Positions 1 through 6,044 of a stretch of DNA of 8,776 nucleotides are shown piece by piece. Within the stretch, counting starts at the first letter, position 1. Each line of letters opens with the position of its first letter. The notes under the pieces were generated by a model, which did no database searches, had not been told where the DNA came from, and was given only the letters and a program-made list of their open reading frames with translations. Location: NCBI GenBank assembly GCA_025936195.1, contig JAICTW010000065.1, positions 1 to 8,776 of the forward strand, in the 5' to 3' direction. Source of the DNA: Flavisolibacter sp. Its GTDB lineage: Bacteria; Bacteroidota; Bacteroidia; Chitinophagales; Chitinophagaceae. The position numbers and the translations under genes are program-made.

Positions 1-47
1 ATTTCTCAATAACTTTCAAGTTCAGATTGTAACGTAAATCTTTTATT

Positions 48-1037
48 ATGGAATACAGAAGAATGGGAAAAACAGGACTTCAGCTCAGTGCGTTATCTTA
101 TGGCAGTTGGGTTACCTTTCATAAACAGGTAGATGATTCTCTTGCCGATGAATTGATGGGCATTGCCTACGACAACGGAGTTAATTTTTTTGATAATGCC
201 GAAGTATATGCAAGAGGTGAAAGCGAAAAATTAATGGGCCGTGTGCTGAAGAAAAAGAATTGGGACCGCACTTCCTACCTCGTTAGCAGTAAAGTTTTTT
301 TTGGATGGAGAGCAAAGGAGAACAAACCCAATCAAACAGGATTAAGCCGAAAGCATTTGGTGGAAGCCTGTAATGAAGCTTTGCAACGTTTGCAGGTAGA
401 TTACTTGGATATTTATTTCTGTCATCGTCCCGACAAAAATGTGCCCATTGAAGAAGTTGTGTGGACGATGAACATTTTATTGCAGCAGGGAAAAATTTTA
501 TACTGGGGCACCAGCGAATGGAGCGCAGCCGAAATCATGGAAGCACATCGTGCGGCTGCACAATTCGGATTGATCGGCCCTTCCGTAGAACAACCGCAAT
601 ACAATTTATTGGAACGGCACAAACTGGAATATGAATTCCTGATGATTTTTAAAACTGTTGGCATGGGAACCACCATCTGGAGTCCGCTGGCTTCAGGTTT
701 GCTGACAGGAAAGTACAATAATGGAATTCCTGCGGACAGCCGCTTTGCCTTAGAAGGTTTTGACTGGTTGAAAAACCAAATGATGGTGGAAGATAAACTG
801 GCAAAAGTTCGAAAGCTGAGTGAAGTGGCAAATGAATTGGGAACATCCTTAGCTACTTTGGCTATTGCCTGGTGCATTTCCAATCCCAATGTAACTACAG
901 CCATTCTGGGTGCTACAAAAAAGCAACAGCTCATGGAAAATCTAAAAGCACTGGAAGTTTATCCTAAATTAAGTCCGGAACTGTTGCAACGCATTGATGA
1001 TATTATGCAAACCAAACCAAAACAAGCCGAATTTTAA
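48..1037 (+). CDS. Aldo/keto reductase, voltage-gated K+ channel beta-subunit-like (AKR6 type)
   Basis: A 329-residue cytosolic NADPH-dependent oxidoreductase of the aldo/keto reductase (TIM-barrel) fold, predicted to reduce aldehydes or ketones; the substrate cannot be read from sequence. The N-terminus (M-E-Y-R-R-M-G-K-T-G) is the usual family start, and the ATG at 48 gives the normal length. The catalytic tetrad is visible: Asp49 and Tyr54 in FFDNAEVY, Lys82 in SSKVFFG and His126 in FCHRPD. The segment GTSEWSAAEIMEAHR (about 154-168) and the C-terminal ILGATKKQQLMENL (about 286-299, cofactor-binding region) resemble the Kv-beta/KAB subgroup. His126 fits the bacterial and plant members better than animal Kv-beta, which has Asn there. 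It lies 17 bp upstream of a short-chain dehydrogenase on the same strand, so the two are probably co-transcribed. No channel gene is nearby, so I infer a metabolic role, not a channel role. Family certain, substrate unknown. Confidence 0.95.
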   Translation: MEYRRMGKTGLQLSALSYGSWVTFHKQVDDSLADELMGIAYDNGVNFFDNAEVYARGESEKLMGRVLKKKNWDRTSYLVSSKVFFGWRAKENKPNQTGLSRKHLVEACNEALQRLQVDYLDIYFCHRPDKNVPIEEVVWTMNILLQQGKILYWGTSEWSAAEIMEAHRAAAQFGLIGPSVEQPQYNLLERHKLEYEFLMIFKTVGMGTTIWSPLASGLLTGKYNNGIPADSRFALEGFDWLKNQMMVEDKLAKVRKLSEVANELGTSLATLAIAWCISNPNVTTAILGATKKQQLMENLKALEVYPKLSPELLQRIDDIMQTKPKQAEF

Positions 1038-1054
1038 TCAAGAACCAACTGCTT

Positions 1055-1876
1055 ATGAGTTTTAAAAACAAAACAGTTTTCATTACAGGTGCAAGCCGCG
1101 GCATTGGAAAGGCTATTGCTTTGCGTCTGGCAAAAGAAGGCGCCAACATTGTCATTGCTGCAAAAACAACCGAACCGCATCCCAAACTGGAAGGGACTAT
1201 TTACACGGCAGCCGAAGAAATTGAAAGGCTGGGAGTAAAAGCATTGCCTTTATTCTGTGATATTCGCAATGAAGAACAAATTGAAGCTGCCGTAAATAAG
1301 GCAATTGAAGCGTTTGGCGGCATTGACATTTTGATAAACAATGCAAGTGCCATCAGCTTAACGCCAACGGAACAAACCGAGCCCAAGCGTTTTGACCTGA
1401 TGATGGATATTGAGGTAAGAGGAACTTTCTTTATGTGCAGGTCCTGTATTCCTTATTTGAAAAAATCGGAAAATGCACACATACTCAATCTTTCTCCTCC
1501 CATTAATTTGAATCCAAAATGGTTTGCACAGCACTTGGCTTATACCATCAGTAAATATGGAATGAGCATGATTGTTTTGGGTTTGGCTGAAGAATTGAAG
1601 CGTTACAAAATTGCAGCCAATGCGCTCTGGCCCAAGACAACTATTGCTACAGCAGCGGTTCAGAATTTATTAGGAGGAGATGCCCTGACACAAATGAGCC
1701 GAACACCGGAAATTGTTGCCGATGCGGCTTTTCATATTTTAAAACAATCGTCAACTGAATGTAAAGGAAACTTTTTCATTGATGAAGAAGTGTTGAAAAA
1801 AGAAGGAATCTCCGATTTTGAAAAATATGCGGTGAACCTGCAACAAAATTTAATGACTGATCTTTTTATTGATTGA
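1055..1876 (+). CDS. HSDL2-like short-chain dehydrogenase/reductase
   Basis: A 273-residue classical SDR with a Rossmann fold, using NAD(P)(H) to oxidise or reduce a hydroxyl/carbonyl. Visible motifs are the cofactor loop TGASRGIG (11-18), NNAS (95-98), catalytic Ser147 in NLSPP, and Tyr163/Lys167 in YTISK. Several stretches (AAKTTEPHPKLEGTIYTAAEE, about 35-55; INLNPKWFAQHLAYTISKYGMS; NALWPKTTIATAA) match my recollection of the hydroxysteroid dehydrogenase-like 2 (HSDL2) SDR domain, a group also found in bacteria. There is no C-terminal SCP2 sterol-carrier domain, which animal HSDL2 carries. The ATG at 1055 lies 17 bp after the stop of the aldo/keto reductase, so the two form a likely operon ending at the terminator about 120 bp downstream. 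Substrate unknown; a fatty-acyl or other lipid-derived carbonyl is a guess from the family. Confidence 0.94.
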   Translation: MSFKNKTVFITGASRGIGKAIALRLAKEGANIVIAAKTTEPHPKLEGTIYTAAEEIERLGVKALPLFCDIRNEEQIEAAVNKAIEAFGGIDILINNASAISLTPTEQTEPKRFDLMMDIEVRGTFFMCRSCIPYLKKSENAHILNLSPPINLNPKWFAQHLAYTISKYGMSMIVLGLAEELKRYKIAANALWPKTTIATAAVQNLLGGDALTQMSRTPEIVADAAFHILKQSSTECKGNFFIDEEVLKKEGISDFEKYAVNLQQNLMTDLFID

Positions 1877-1955
1877 GAAGGACGATAGTTCAATTGTGTT
1901 ATGTGCTTTGTTCTGCTGAATGGATCTTATTTTTTTGAAAGACAAAAACAAATTA

Positions 1956-1969
1956 CATTTACGTAAATG
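1956..1969. repeat. 14-bp perfect palindrome CATTTACGTAAATG
   Basis: A perfect dyad between the SDR stop and the bidirectional terminator. Its half ACGTAAAT also occurs at 32-39, just before the aldo/keto reductase start. It could be an operator-like site, but it lies downstream of the operon and no regulator gene is adjacent, so the function is unknown. The rest of 1877-1993 shows nothing else I can support apart from a tiny hairpin at 1976-1988. Confidence 0.35.
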
Positions 1970-1993
1970 CACATGAGAAGTTTCTTCTGAAAA

Positions 1994-2025
1994 GGAAAGG
2001 GCAACTGGAAACAGTTGCCTTTTCT
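1994..2025. terminator. Bidirectional intrinsic terminator between convergent genes
   Basis: A 14-bp stem (1994-2007 with 2012-2025, including two G-T pairs) is capped by a GAAA tetraloop; the core GGCAACTG/CAGTTGCC is perfect. T-rich sequence follows on the plus strand (TTTTCTTTATA), and the minus strand reads CCCTTTCCTTTT. The hairpin ends at the base just before the HD gene stop codon and lies about 120 bp after the SDR stop, so it can serve both converging transcripts. Confidence 0.85.
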
Positions 2026-2634
2026 TTATACCACGTTTTTTTGATGTTCAATTACAAATGCAATCAGCTCTTCCAGCGGTACATTAATTCGCGAAACGGC
2101 ATCGTTAATATCTTCACGGCTTACCTGTGCGGCAAAAGAAGGCGTCTTCAATTTCTTCAGTACACTTTTTACATCCATTCCTTCATAGCGGGTTGGGCGA
2201 ATCAATGCCGAGGCGTGGACAAAACCTGAGAGTTCATCAAATGCATAGATCATTCTATCCATTTTATTTTCCGGTTCCACTCCAAAATGCCTTGGGCCGT
2301 GCGAGGCAATGCAATGAATTACATCCGGATCAATATTTCTTTTTTCCAGTTCTTCAACAATAATTCTGCAATGCTCATTCGGATATTTATCCCAATCCGC
2401 ATCATGAAGCAAACCGGCCAGCCACCATTTGTAAGCTTCTTCTTCGGGAAGCTGTTCCATTTCCAACGCCCATGCTTTCATTACAGCGGCTACCTGTTTC
2501 ATGTGCAGGCGTAAGCGATCATTTTCCACCCATTCATTCAAAAGCTTTATTGCTTCTTCTTTGGATAGAACAGTTCCTTTATTGGCGGCGTTACCAAATA
2601 TTGTTCTTCCTAAAGGTTGTATTGCTTCGGCCAT
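2026..2634 (-). CDS. HD-domain protein (putative metal-dependent phosphohydrolase)
   Basis: A 202-residue soluble protein with the HD-superfamily metal site: His44 (RLHMKQV), the His77-Asp78 doublet (LLHDADWDK), His112 (ASHGPRHFG) and Asp133 (AFDELSGFV). This set is typical of small predicted hydrolases annotated only as HD domain-containing protein; the substrate may be a nucleotide or another phosphoester, which cannot be told from sequence. The first roughly 23 residues (to GTVLSKEEA) precede the usual start of the domain and could be a short extension. No better in-frame ATG is obvious, so the ATG at 2634 is kept. It is transcribed alone, facing the SDR operon, and shares the tail-side terminator. 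I found no convincing promoter box in the 150 bp upstream of it. Family call is firm, function open. Confidence 0.9.
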   Translation of the reverse strand: MAEAIQPLGRTIFGNAANKGTVLSKEEAIKLLNEWVENDRLRLHMKQVAAVMKAWALEMEQLPEEEAYKWWLAGLLHDADWDKYPNEHCRIIVEELEKRNIDPDVIHCIASHGPRHFGVEPENKMDRMIYAFDELSGFVHASALIRPTRYEGMDVKSVLKKLKTPSFAAQVSREDINDAVSRINVPLEELIAFVIEHQKNVV

Positions 2635-2781
2635 TTTATGGCAAGATAAACTGTTGCACTTATAAAATACGTTCAGCTATTCATTGGCTTCGTGATTTTA
2701 CGAATTTTTCCGCCGTAGTCTTTCTACACAATCCAACTGATTTCAGTAAAATCCATATCAGCAAAATCGGTCACTTCTTCT

Positions 2782-2813
2782 ATTGTTCTGCATAGTGCAG
2801 CGGAATACTTTTG
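2782..2813 (+). promoter_or_regulatory. Bacteroidota-type promoter (ATTG - 20 bp - TACTTTTG)
   Basis: A perfect TAnnTTTG box (TACTTTTG, 2806-2813) is preceded by a TTG-containing -33 element (ATTG, 2782-2785) at a 20-bp spacing, matching the known Bacteroidota housekeeping consensus. The predicted transcript start is about 2818-2820, giving a leader of about 205 nt before the response regulator gene. It is the best-formed promoter in the window. Confidence 0.65.
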
Positions 2814-2817
2814 TACC

Positions 2818-2926
2818 AGAAGTTGATTGATTCAATTCAGTCAGTATCCAATATCCGAAAACCGTCCAGTAAGTTTTTAAAATCCAAATCCAAAAGAAAA
2901 ACCGAATCCAATATCAATCAACTTCT
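2818..2926 (+). repeat. 14-bp perfect inverted repeat enclosing 81 bp, at the predicted transcript start
   Basis: The left arm AGAAGTTGATTGAT (2818-2831) is exactly complementary to the right arm ATCAATCAACTTCT (2913-2926). The left arm begins where the upstream promoter should start transcription, so the RNA could close into a long hairpin with a C/A-rich, poorly structured loop. The right arm is followed by pyrimidine-rich sequence (TTCTATCCTATCCTTTTG). It may be a structured 5' leader, a small RNA, or a remnant of a small mobile element; no target-site duplication is evident. Confidence 0.5.
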
Positions 2927-2986
2927 TTCTATCCTATCCTTTTGAAAATATATCCAAGATCCGTTCATTCCTGTGAAACACCGGTT

Positions 2987-3028
2987 ATGAAAAACCATGG
3001 CCGTTTTGCTAACCACAAACACCAATGA
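2987..3028 (+). CDS. Possible 13-codon upstream ORF coupled to the response regulator
   Basis: An ATG at 2987 opens the frame MKNHGRFANHKHQ, with its TGA at 3026-3028 overlapping the ATG at 3025 of the response regulator (ATGA). Such overlap is a common way to couple translation. Three of 13 residues are His. There is no Shine-Dalgarno-like site, as usual in this phylum. It may be chance; only the stop/start overlap and the position in the leader favour it. Confidence 0.25.
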   Translation: MKNHGRFANHKHQ

Positions 3029-3432
3029 ACATGTGTGCTATGAAAGAAGAGGTTTCCAAACGGATCCTCATTGTTGACGATGACGTTGATCTGTTGATGC
3101 TCCTCGAACGCAAATTAAAACAGGAAGGCTATGAAACAGAAACAGCCATCAGCCTTGCCGAAGCCGAAGAACTCATTGTTTACTTCGATCCTCATCTCGT
3201 TCTCCTCGACATCAATATCAAAGGCGAAGACGGGCGGCAACTTTGCTGGAAATTGAAACACCAGCCGGTTTACCGCATCCCTAAAGTGCTGATCATCTCG
3301 GGCTTTGATTACAATGCTTCAAGAGCTGCACTTTTTGGCGCAGATGCGTTTCTTCCCAAACCATTCCACATGGAATTTTTTCTAAATCAGATCAGCGATC
3401 TTGCTGCTGGTCCGGTACCATTGAGCTTATAA
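3025..3432 (+). CDS. Single-domain response regulator (CheY-like receiver)
   Basis: A 135-residue phosphoacceptor protein consisting only of a receiver domain. The acidic pocket is Asp18-Asp19-Asp20 in ILIVDDD, the phosphorylated residue is Asp62 in LVLLDINIKG, the switch Ser is Ser92 in VLIISGFD, and the conserved Lys is Lys112 in FLPKPF. No DNA-binding or enzymatic output domain follows, so it must act through protein contact, as CheY- or Spo0F-like proteins do. No sensor kinase lies in the window, so its partner is elsewhere. In-frame Met codons at 3031 and 3040 are alternative starts; MKEEVSKRILIVDD from 3040 would give 130 residues and a more typical N-terminus. It is preceded by a long leader with its own promoter, so it is probably transcribed alone. 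Confidence 0.93.
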   Translation: MNMCAMKEEVSKRILIVDDDVDLLMLLERKLKQEGYETETAISLAEAEELIVYFDPHLVLLDINIKGEDGRQLCWKLKHQPVYRIPKVLIISGFDYNASRAALFGADAFLPKPFHMEFFLNQISDLAAGPVPLSL

Positions 3433-3474
3433 AAAAGAGTAACCTTCAAAATTAAAGATACTCTTGACGCAAAA

Positions 3475-3548
3475 TTTATTTCATAAAGAGGAAAAGAGAA
3501 CAAAGAAGGGATTTTCTCTCTTCCCTCTGCGCCTCAGCGTGAAATAAA
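3475..3548. repeat. Imperfect fold-back element of the CGCAGAG type
   Basis: TTTATTTCA (3475-3483) and TGAAATAAA (3540-3548) are perfect inverted ends. Between them a purine-rich left half (AAGAGGAAAAGAGAACAAAG) faces a pyrimidine-rich right half ending CCCTCTGCGCCTCAGCGTGAAA. The right arm resembles the CTCTGCGTCTCTGCGTGAAA-like intergenic repeat that I recall from many bacterial genomes; the left arm looks like a decayed copy of its complement. It fills the middle of the 188-bp gap between the response regulator and rimM; the rest of the gap holds only a weak 7-bp stem (3435-3465). Confidence 0.5.
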
Positions 3549-3605
3549 CTCCTCAAACAAATTTGTCCAACTTGTATATGGCAAATAAAATAAAGCAGAT
3601 GGATT

Positions 3606-3613
3606 TATTTTTG
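3606..3613 (+). promoter_or_regulatory. Possible -7 box TATTTTTG just before rimM
   Basis: The sequence matches TAnnTTTG exactly and ends 7 bp before the rimM ATG, so transcription would begin at or next to the start codon. I find no TTG-type -33 element at the right spacing, so this may be chance in AT-rich DNA. Confidence 0.3.
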
Positions 3614-3620
3614 GTCCATC

Positions 3621-4136
3621 ATGACGGAATATTTTAAAATAGGAAAGCTTGTTGCCACGTTTGGATTAAAAGGAGAACTGGTGCTGAAACACAATCTTGG
3701 TAAGAAAACTTCTTTAAAAGGATTGAAAGCTATTTTCATTGAGGAGGGAAAGGCAAATTTTATTCCCTGGTTTATTGAAAGCACCAAAATTAAAAACGAT
3801 GATGAGATTCATGTAAACCTCGAAGGTATTAACAACCGCGAACAAGCCATTAAATTAACTCAAAAGGAAGTTTGGCTTCCCGAAGCTGAATTCAAGAAAT
3901 TCTCTGCCAAAACTTCGCCAATTAATTTGCTTGGCTATGATGTTGTAGAAGGAGAGCAGGTGCTTGGGAAAATTTTAGAAGTGATTGAACAGCCGCATCA
4001 AATTCTGTGCAGAATTGAATTCAATTCCAAAGAAGCCTACATTCCTCTTCACGAAGAAACGATCAGAAAAATTGATAAGAAAAATCAGCAGGTCATAGTC
4101 TCGCTGCCTCCAGGATTACTGGAAATTTATCTGTAG
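3621..4136 (+). CDS. rimM: Ribosome maturation factor RimM
   Basis: A 171-residue cytosolic protein that binds ribosomal protein S19 in the head of the 30S subunit and is needed for efficient 16S rRNA processing. The N-terminal RimM domain starts with YFKIGKLVATFGLKGEL (4-20), the family signature, and the C-terminal PRC-barrel domain contains LLGYDVVEG and ends with the usual IPLHEETIRKID...PPGLLEIYL. Length is normal for the family, and the ATG at 3621 places the signature at the expected distance. In many bacteria rimM sits between rpsP and trmD; here neither neighbour is present, since a response regulator lies upstream and a convergent gene overlaps the last 44 bp. It therefore appears to have its own promoter. 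Confidence 0.95.
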   Translation: MTEYFKIGKLVATFGLKGELVLKHNLGKKTSLKGLKAIFIEEGKANFIPWFIESTKIKNDDEIHVNLEGINNREQAIKLTQKEVWLPEAEFKKFSAKTSPINLLGYDVVEGEQVLGKILEVIEQPHQILCRIEFNSKEAYIPLHEETIRKIDKKNQQVIVSLPPGLLEIYL

Positions 4137-4701
4137 AAACGCCTACAGCTTTAACAGCATTACGTGCCTGTATCATGTGACGTTGTTCATGCGCAATTAA
4201 AAAGCGGAACAAGTCTCCCAGTTTCAACCGTATCAATTTGCTGATGGTGATGGGAATATGAATAGTATTCAGATTTCTTCTTTTTGCCACATCCAATAAT
4301 TGCAGGATTTTATTTTGATGCTGAAAAAATTCTTTAAATACAGCCTCCACGTTTGCGCTTTTATCCGGCGAAAACGTTTTTGCAGTTTTCATTTTATTCT
4401 TGATATCAAAAACATTTTTGGGCATCATCATTTTTGTAAAATAGTTACCCCAAAAGCCAGGAACAAACCAGGAATTTGTATCCTTTGAAATATGTACCAC
4501 TGATTTTTCAATTAGCGGCAAATAGTGGCGGTTGTATGCATTTAAGTGTTCCAGTACCTGGGCCACGCTCCATTCGCCCTCTGCAGGGCTGTAGCTAAGC
4601 TTTACAGGGTCGGCGGTTTGCAAATGCTCTGCTGCGGCAATAATTTGCTTTACATCGCTTTGCAATTGATTGATCAAGTCTTCGCTTTTGAATTTTTTCA
4701 T
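4093..4701 (-). CDS. DinB/YfiT-fold putative metalloenzyme
   Basis: A 202-residue four-helix-bundle protein of the DinB/YfiT superfamily (also called DinB_2). The three metal-binding histidines are visible: His52 in VLEHLNAYNRHY, and His171 and His175 in LIAHEQRHMIQA. The segment SYSPAEGEWSVAQVLEHL (37-52) is the usual lead-in. Relatives include thiol-S-transferases such as bacillithiol transferases, but most are uncharacterised, so the reaction is unknown. Despite the name this family is unrelated to the dinB-encoded polymerase IV transcribed divergently next door. Its last 15 codons run antisense to the end of rimM (44-bp tail-to-tail overlap). The ATG at 4701 is 72 bp from the likely polymerase IV start, so the two promoters must share a very short region. 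Confidence 0.9.
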   Translation of the reverse strand: MKKFKSEDLINQLQSDVKQIIAAAEHLQTADPVKLSYSPAEGEWSVAQVLEHLNAYNRHYLPLIEKSVVHISKDTNSWFVPGFWGNYFTKMMMPKNVFDIKNKMKTAKTFSPDKSANVEAVFKEFFQHQNKILQLLDVAKRRNLNTIHIPITISKLIRLKLGDLFRFLIAHEQRHMIQARNAVKAVGVSTDKFPVILEAARL

Positions 4702-4773
4702 AACAAAGTTTTAAGTAGCTCCGGCTTATTCTATTCAAAATACAGACCACAGTATGCTTACCGAAGAGTAAAT

Positions 4774-5952
4774 TTGACTGTGGCGGAACCTGTACGACAT
4801 ATTGCCCATTTTGACCTTGACGCCTTCTTTGTTTCTGTAGAGGTGTTAAAAAATCCTTCTTTAAAAGGCAAACCCATTATTGTTGGCGGCGATGGACAAC
4901 GGGGCATTGTTGCAGCCTGCAGTTATGAAGCCAGAAAATATGGTATTCAAAGTGCCATGCCTGCACTAACCGCAAAGCGATTGTGCCCCCAGGCCATTTT
5001 TTTAAAAGGCAGTTATCATGATTATAGCAGTTATTCAAGACAGGTAACACAGATCATTGCAGACTCGGTTCCTGTTTATGAAAAAGCTTCTGTTGATGAG
5101 TTTTATATTGATATGACCGGAATGGACCGCTTTTTTGGAGTGAGCCAATACACAAGGGAGCTGAGGGAAAAGGTTATCCGCGAAACTGGCCTGCCCATTT
5201 CCTATGGCTTATCAACAAGTAAGCTGGTAAGCAAAATGGCAACCAATGAAGCCAAGCCCAATGGTTATTTGGAAGTGTTACCAGGAAAAGAAAAAGATTT
5301 TTTGTGGCCTTTAACTGTGGATAAAATCCCGGGAGTGGGCAAACAAACCCAGATACAATTGCACAATCTTGGCATCTTCACCATTGAGCAAATTGCCCAA
5401 ACACCAGCTGATCAACTGGAATATCATTTTGGAAAATGGGGAAAGAAACTCTGGGAAAAATCATACGGCCTTTCAGATTCTGCGGTGGAACAATACAGTG
5501 AACAAAAATCCATCTCGCATGAAAATACCTTTCATGAAGATTTTGCGGACATCCATTTTTTGCACAAGCAATTGGTAAAGCTCACAGAAGAAACGGCCTA
5601 CGATCTCAGGGAAGAAGGAAAGCTGACCGGCTGTGTTACGGTTAAATTGCGCTATGCCGATTTTACAACAGTTTCAAAACAGGAAGTAATTGATTACACG
5701 GCGCTCGATCATATTCTTATTGCAAAAGTGAAAGACCTCTTCGGCAAATTATATAAGAAAGGAGAGAAAGTCCGGTTGCTTGGTGTTCGCTTTTCACACT
5801 TAGTGCCCATGACCATTCAGATCAATTTGTTTGATGATGCAATAGAAAAGCTGGAATTGTATAAAGCTGTTGACCATATTAAGAACCAATTCGGCAGCGA
5901 TGCCGTACTTAAGGCCACTTCACTACGCAACAAGCCGGACAAACCTTTATAA
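4774..5952 (+). CDS. dinB: DNA polymerase IV (Y-family translesion polymerase)
   Basis: An error-prone polymerase that extends past lesions and mismatched ends. From a TTG start at 4774 it has 392 residues, close to the family norm. The palm carries catalytic Asp14 (HFDLDAFF, with the steric-gate aromatic) and Asp108-Glu109 (SVDEFYID). The thumb has helix-hairpin-helix KIPGVGKQTQIQLHNLGI, and a little-finger domain follows. QINLF (349-353) fits the sliding-clamp-binding consensus. The open frame extends upstream to 4546, but that part is antisense to the DinB-fold gene and has no polymerase similarity. No ATG lies in frame between that gene and HIAHFDLD, so TTG 4774 or GTG 4780 is the probable start. 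A five-codon frame (ATG 4754, MLTEE) ends 2 bp before the TTG. No LexA-like operator was recognised. Confidence 0.93.
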   Translation: MTVAEPVRHIAHFDLDAFFVSVEVLKNPSLKGKPIIVGGDGQRGIVAACSYEARKYGIQSAMPALTAKRLCPQAIFLKGSYHDYSSYSRQVTQIIADSVPVYEKASVDEFYIDMTGMDRFFGVSQYTRELREKVIRETGLPISYGLSTSKLVSKMATNEAKPNGYLEVLPGKEKDFLWPLTVDKIPGVGKQTQIQLHNLGIFTIEQIAQTPADQLEYHFGKWGKKLWEKSYGLSDSAVEQYSEQKSISHENTFHEDFADIHFLHKQLVKLTEETAYDLREEGKLTGCVTVKLRYADFTTVSKQEVIDYTALDHILIAKVKDLFGKLYKKGEKVRLLGVRFSHLVPMTIQINLFDDAIEKLELYKAVDHIKNQFGSDAVLKATSLRNKPDKPL

Positions 5953-5964
5953 GAGATTGTCAAT

Positions 5965-5994
5965 AAAAAAACCGGATTTTGAAAAATCCGGTTT
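5965..5994 (-). terminator. Intrinsic terminator oriented to the minus strand, after polymerase IV
   Basis: An 11-bp stem (AAACCGGATTT 5969-5979 with AAATCCGGTTT 5984-5994) has a 4-base loop. Seven A residues (5965-5971) on the plus strand become a T-tract when read on the minus strand, whereas no T-run follows on the plus strand. It thus best terminates leftward transcription, although the hairpin could also define the 3' end of the polymerase IV mRNA, which stops at 5952. Confidence 0.65.
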
Positions 5995-6038
5995 ACACCC
6001 TTGCTATGAAAATAGAAACCAATTAATATCTTTCTATT
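5965..6038 (-). ncRNA. Candidate small RNA, about 74 nt, ending in the minus-strand terminator
   Basis: Read on the minus strand, a perfect TAAGTTTG box (6052 to 6045) is followed 6 bases later by an 8-bp stem-loop (AATAGAAA 6038-6031, complement at 6018-6011, 12-nt loop), a short linker, and the terminator hairpin with its T-tract. No plausible protein is encoded. The -33 element is poor (GTTC at 18-bp spacing). It is a prediction from architecture only and matches no RNA family that I recognise. The remainder of 5953-6243 holds only the putative dipeptidase promoter. Confidence 0.3.
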
Positions 6039-6044
6039 CTTGCG

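Larger units (their letters stand above)
2731..2962. repeat. ATCC-word-rich intergenic tract
   Basis: Eleven ATCC words occur here, at 2731, 2751, 2846, 2853, 2882, 2888, 2906, 2931, 2936, 2952 and 2959, whereas about one is expected by composition. A 10-bp direct repeat, ATCCAATATC, occurs at 2846-2855 and 2906-2915, exactly 60 bp apart. It reads as a decayed short-period repeat. Together with the promoter, the inverted repeat and the upstream reading frame listed separately, this is the main content of the 390-bp gap 2635-3024. Confidence 0.5.

Noticed and set aside
422..934. 170-codon minus-strand open frame inside the aldo/keto reductase gene
   Set aside because: It is wholly antisense to a gene with all catalytic residues and has no recognisable domain; it is a shadow frame.
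2472..2795. 107-codon plus-strand frame overlapping the HD gene and the intergenic region
   Set aside because: Most of it is antisense to the HD domain, the rest has no motif, and it includes the promoter region.
3435..3465. AAGAGTA/TACTCTT stem after the response regulator as a terminator
   Set aside because: The stem is only 7 bp with a 17-base loop and is followed by GACGC rather than a T-tract.
4093..5952. A functional link between the DinB-fold gene and DNA polymerase IV because both carry the name DinB
   Set aside because: The names coincide only historically; the families are unrelated and the genes are divergent, so adjacency alone is no evidence of a shared SOS role.
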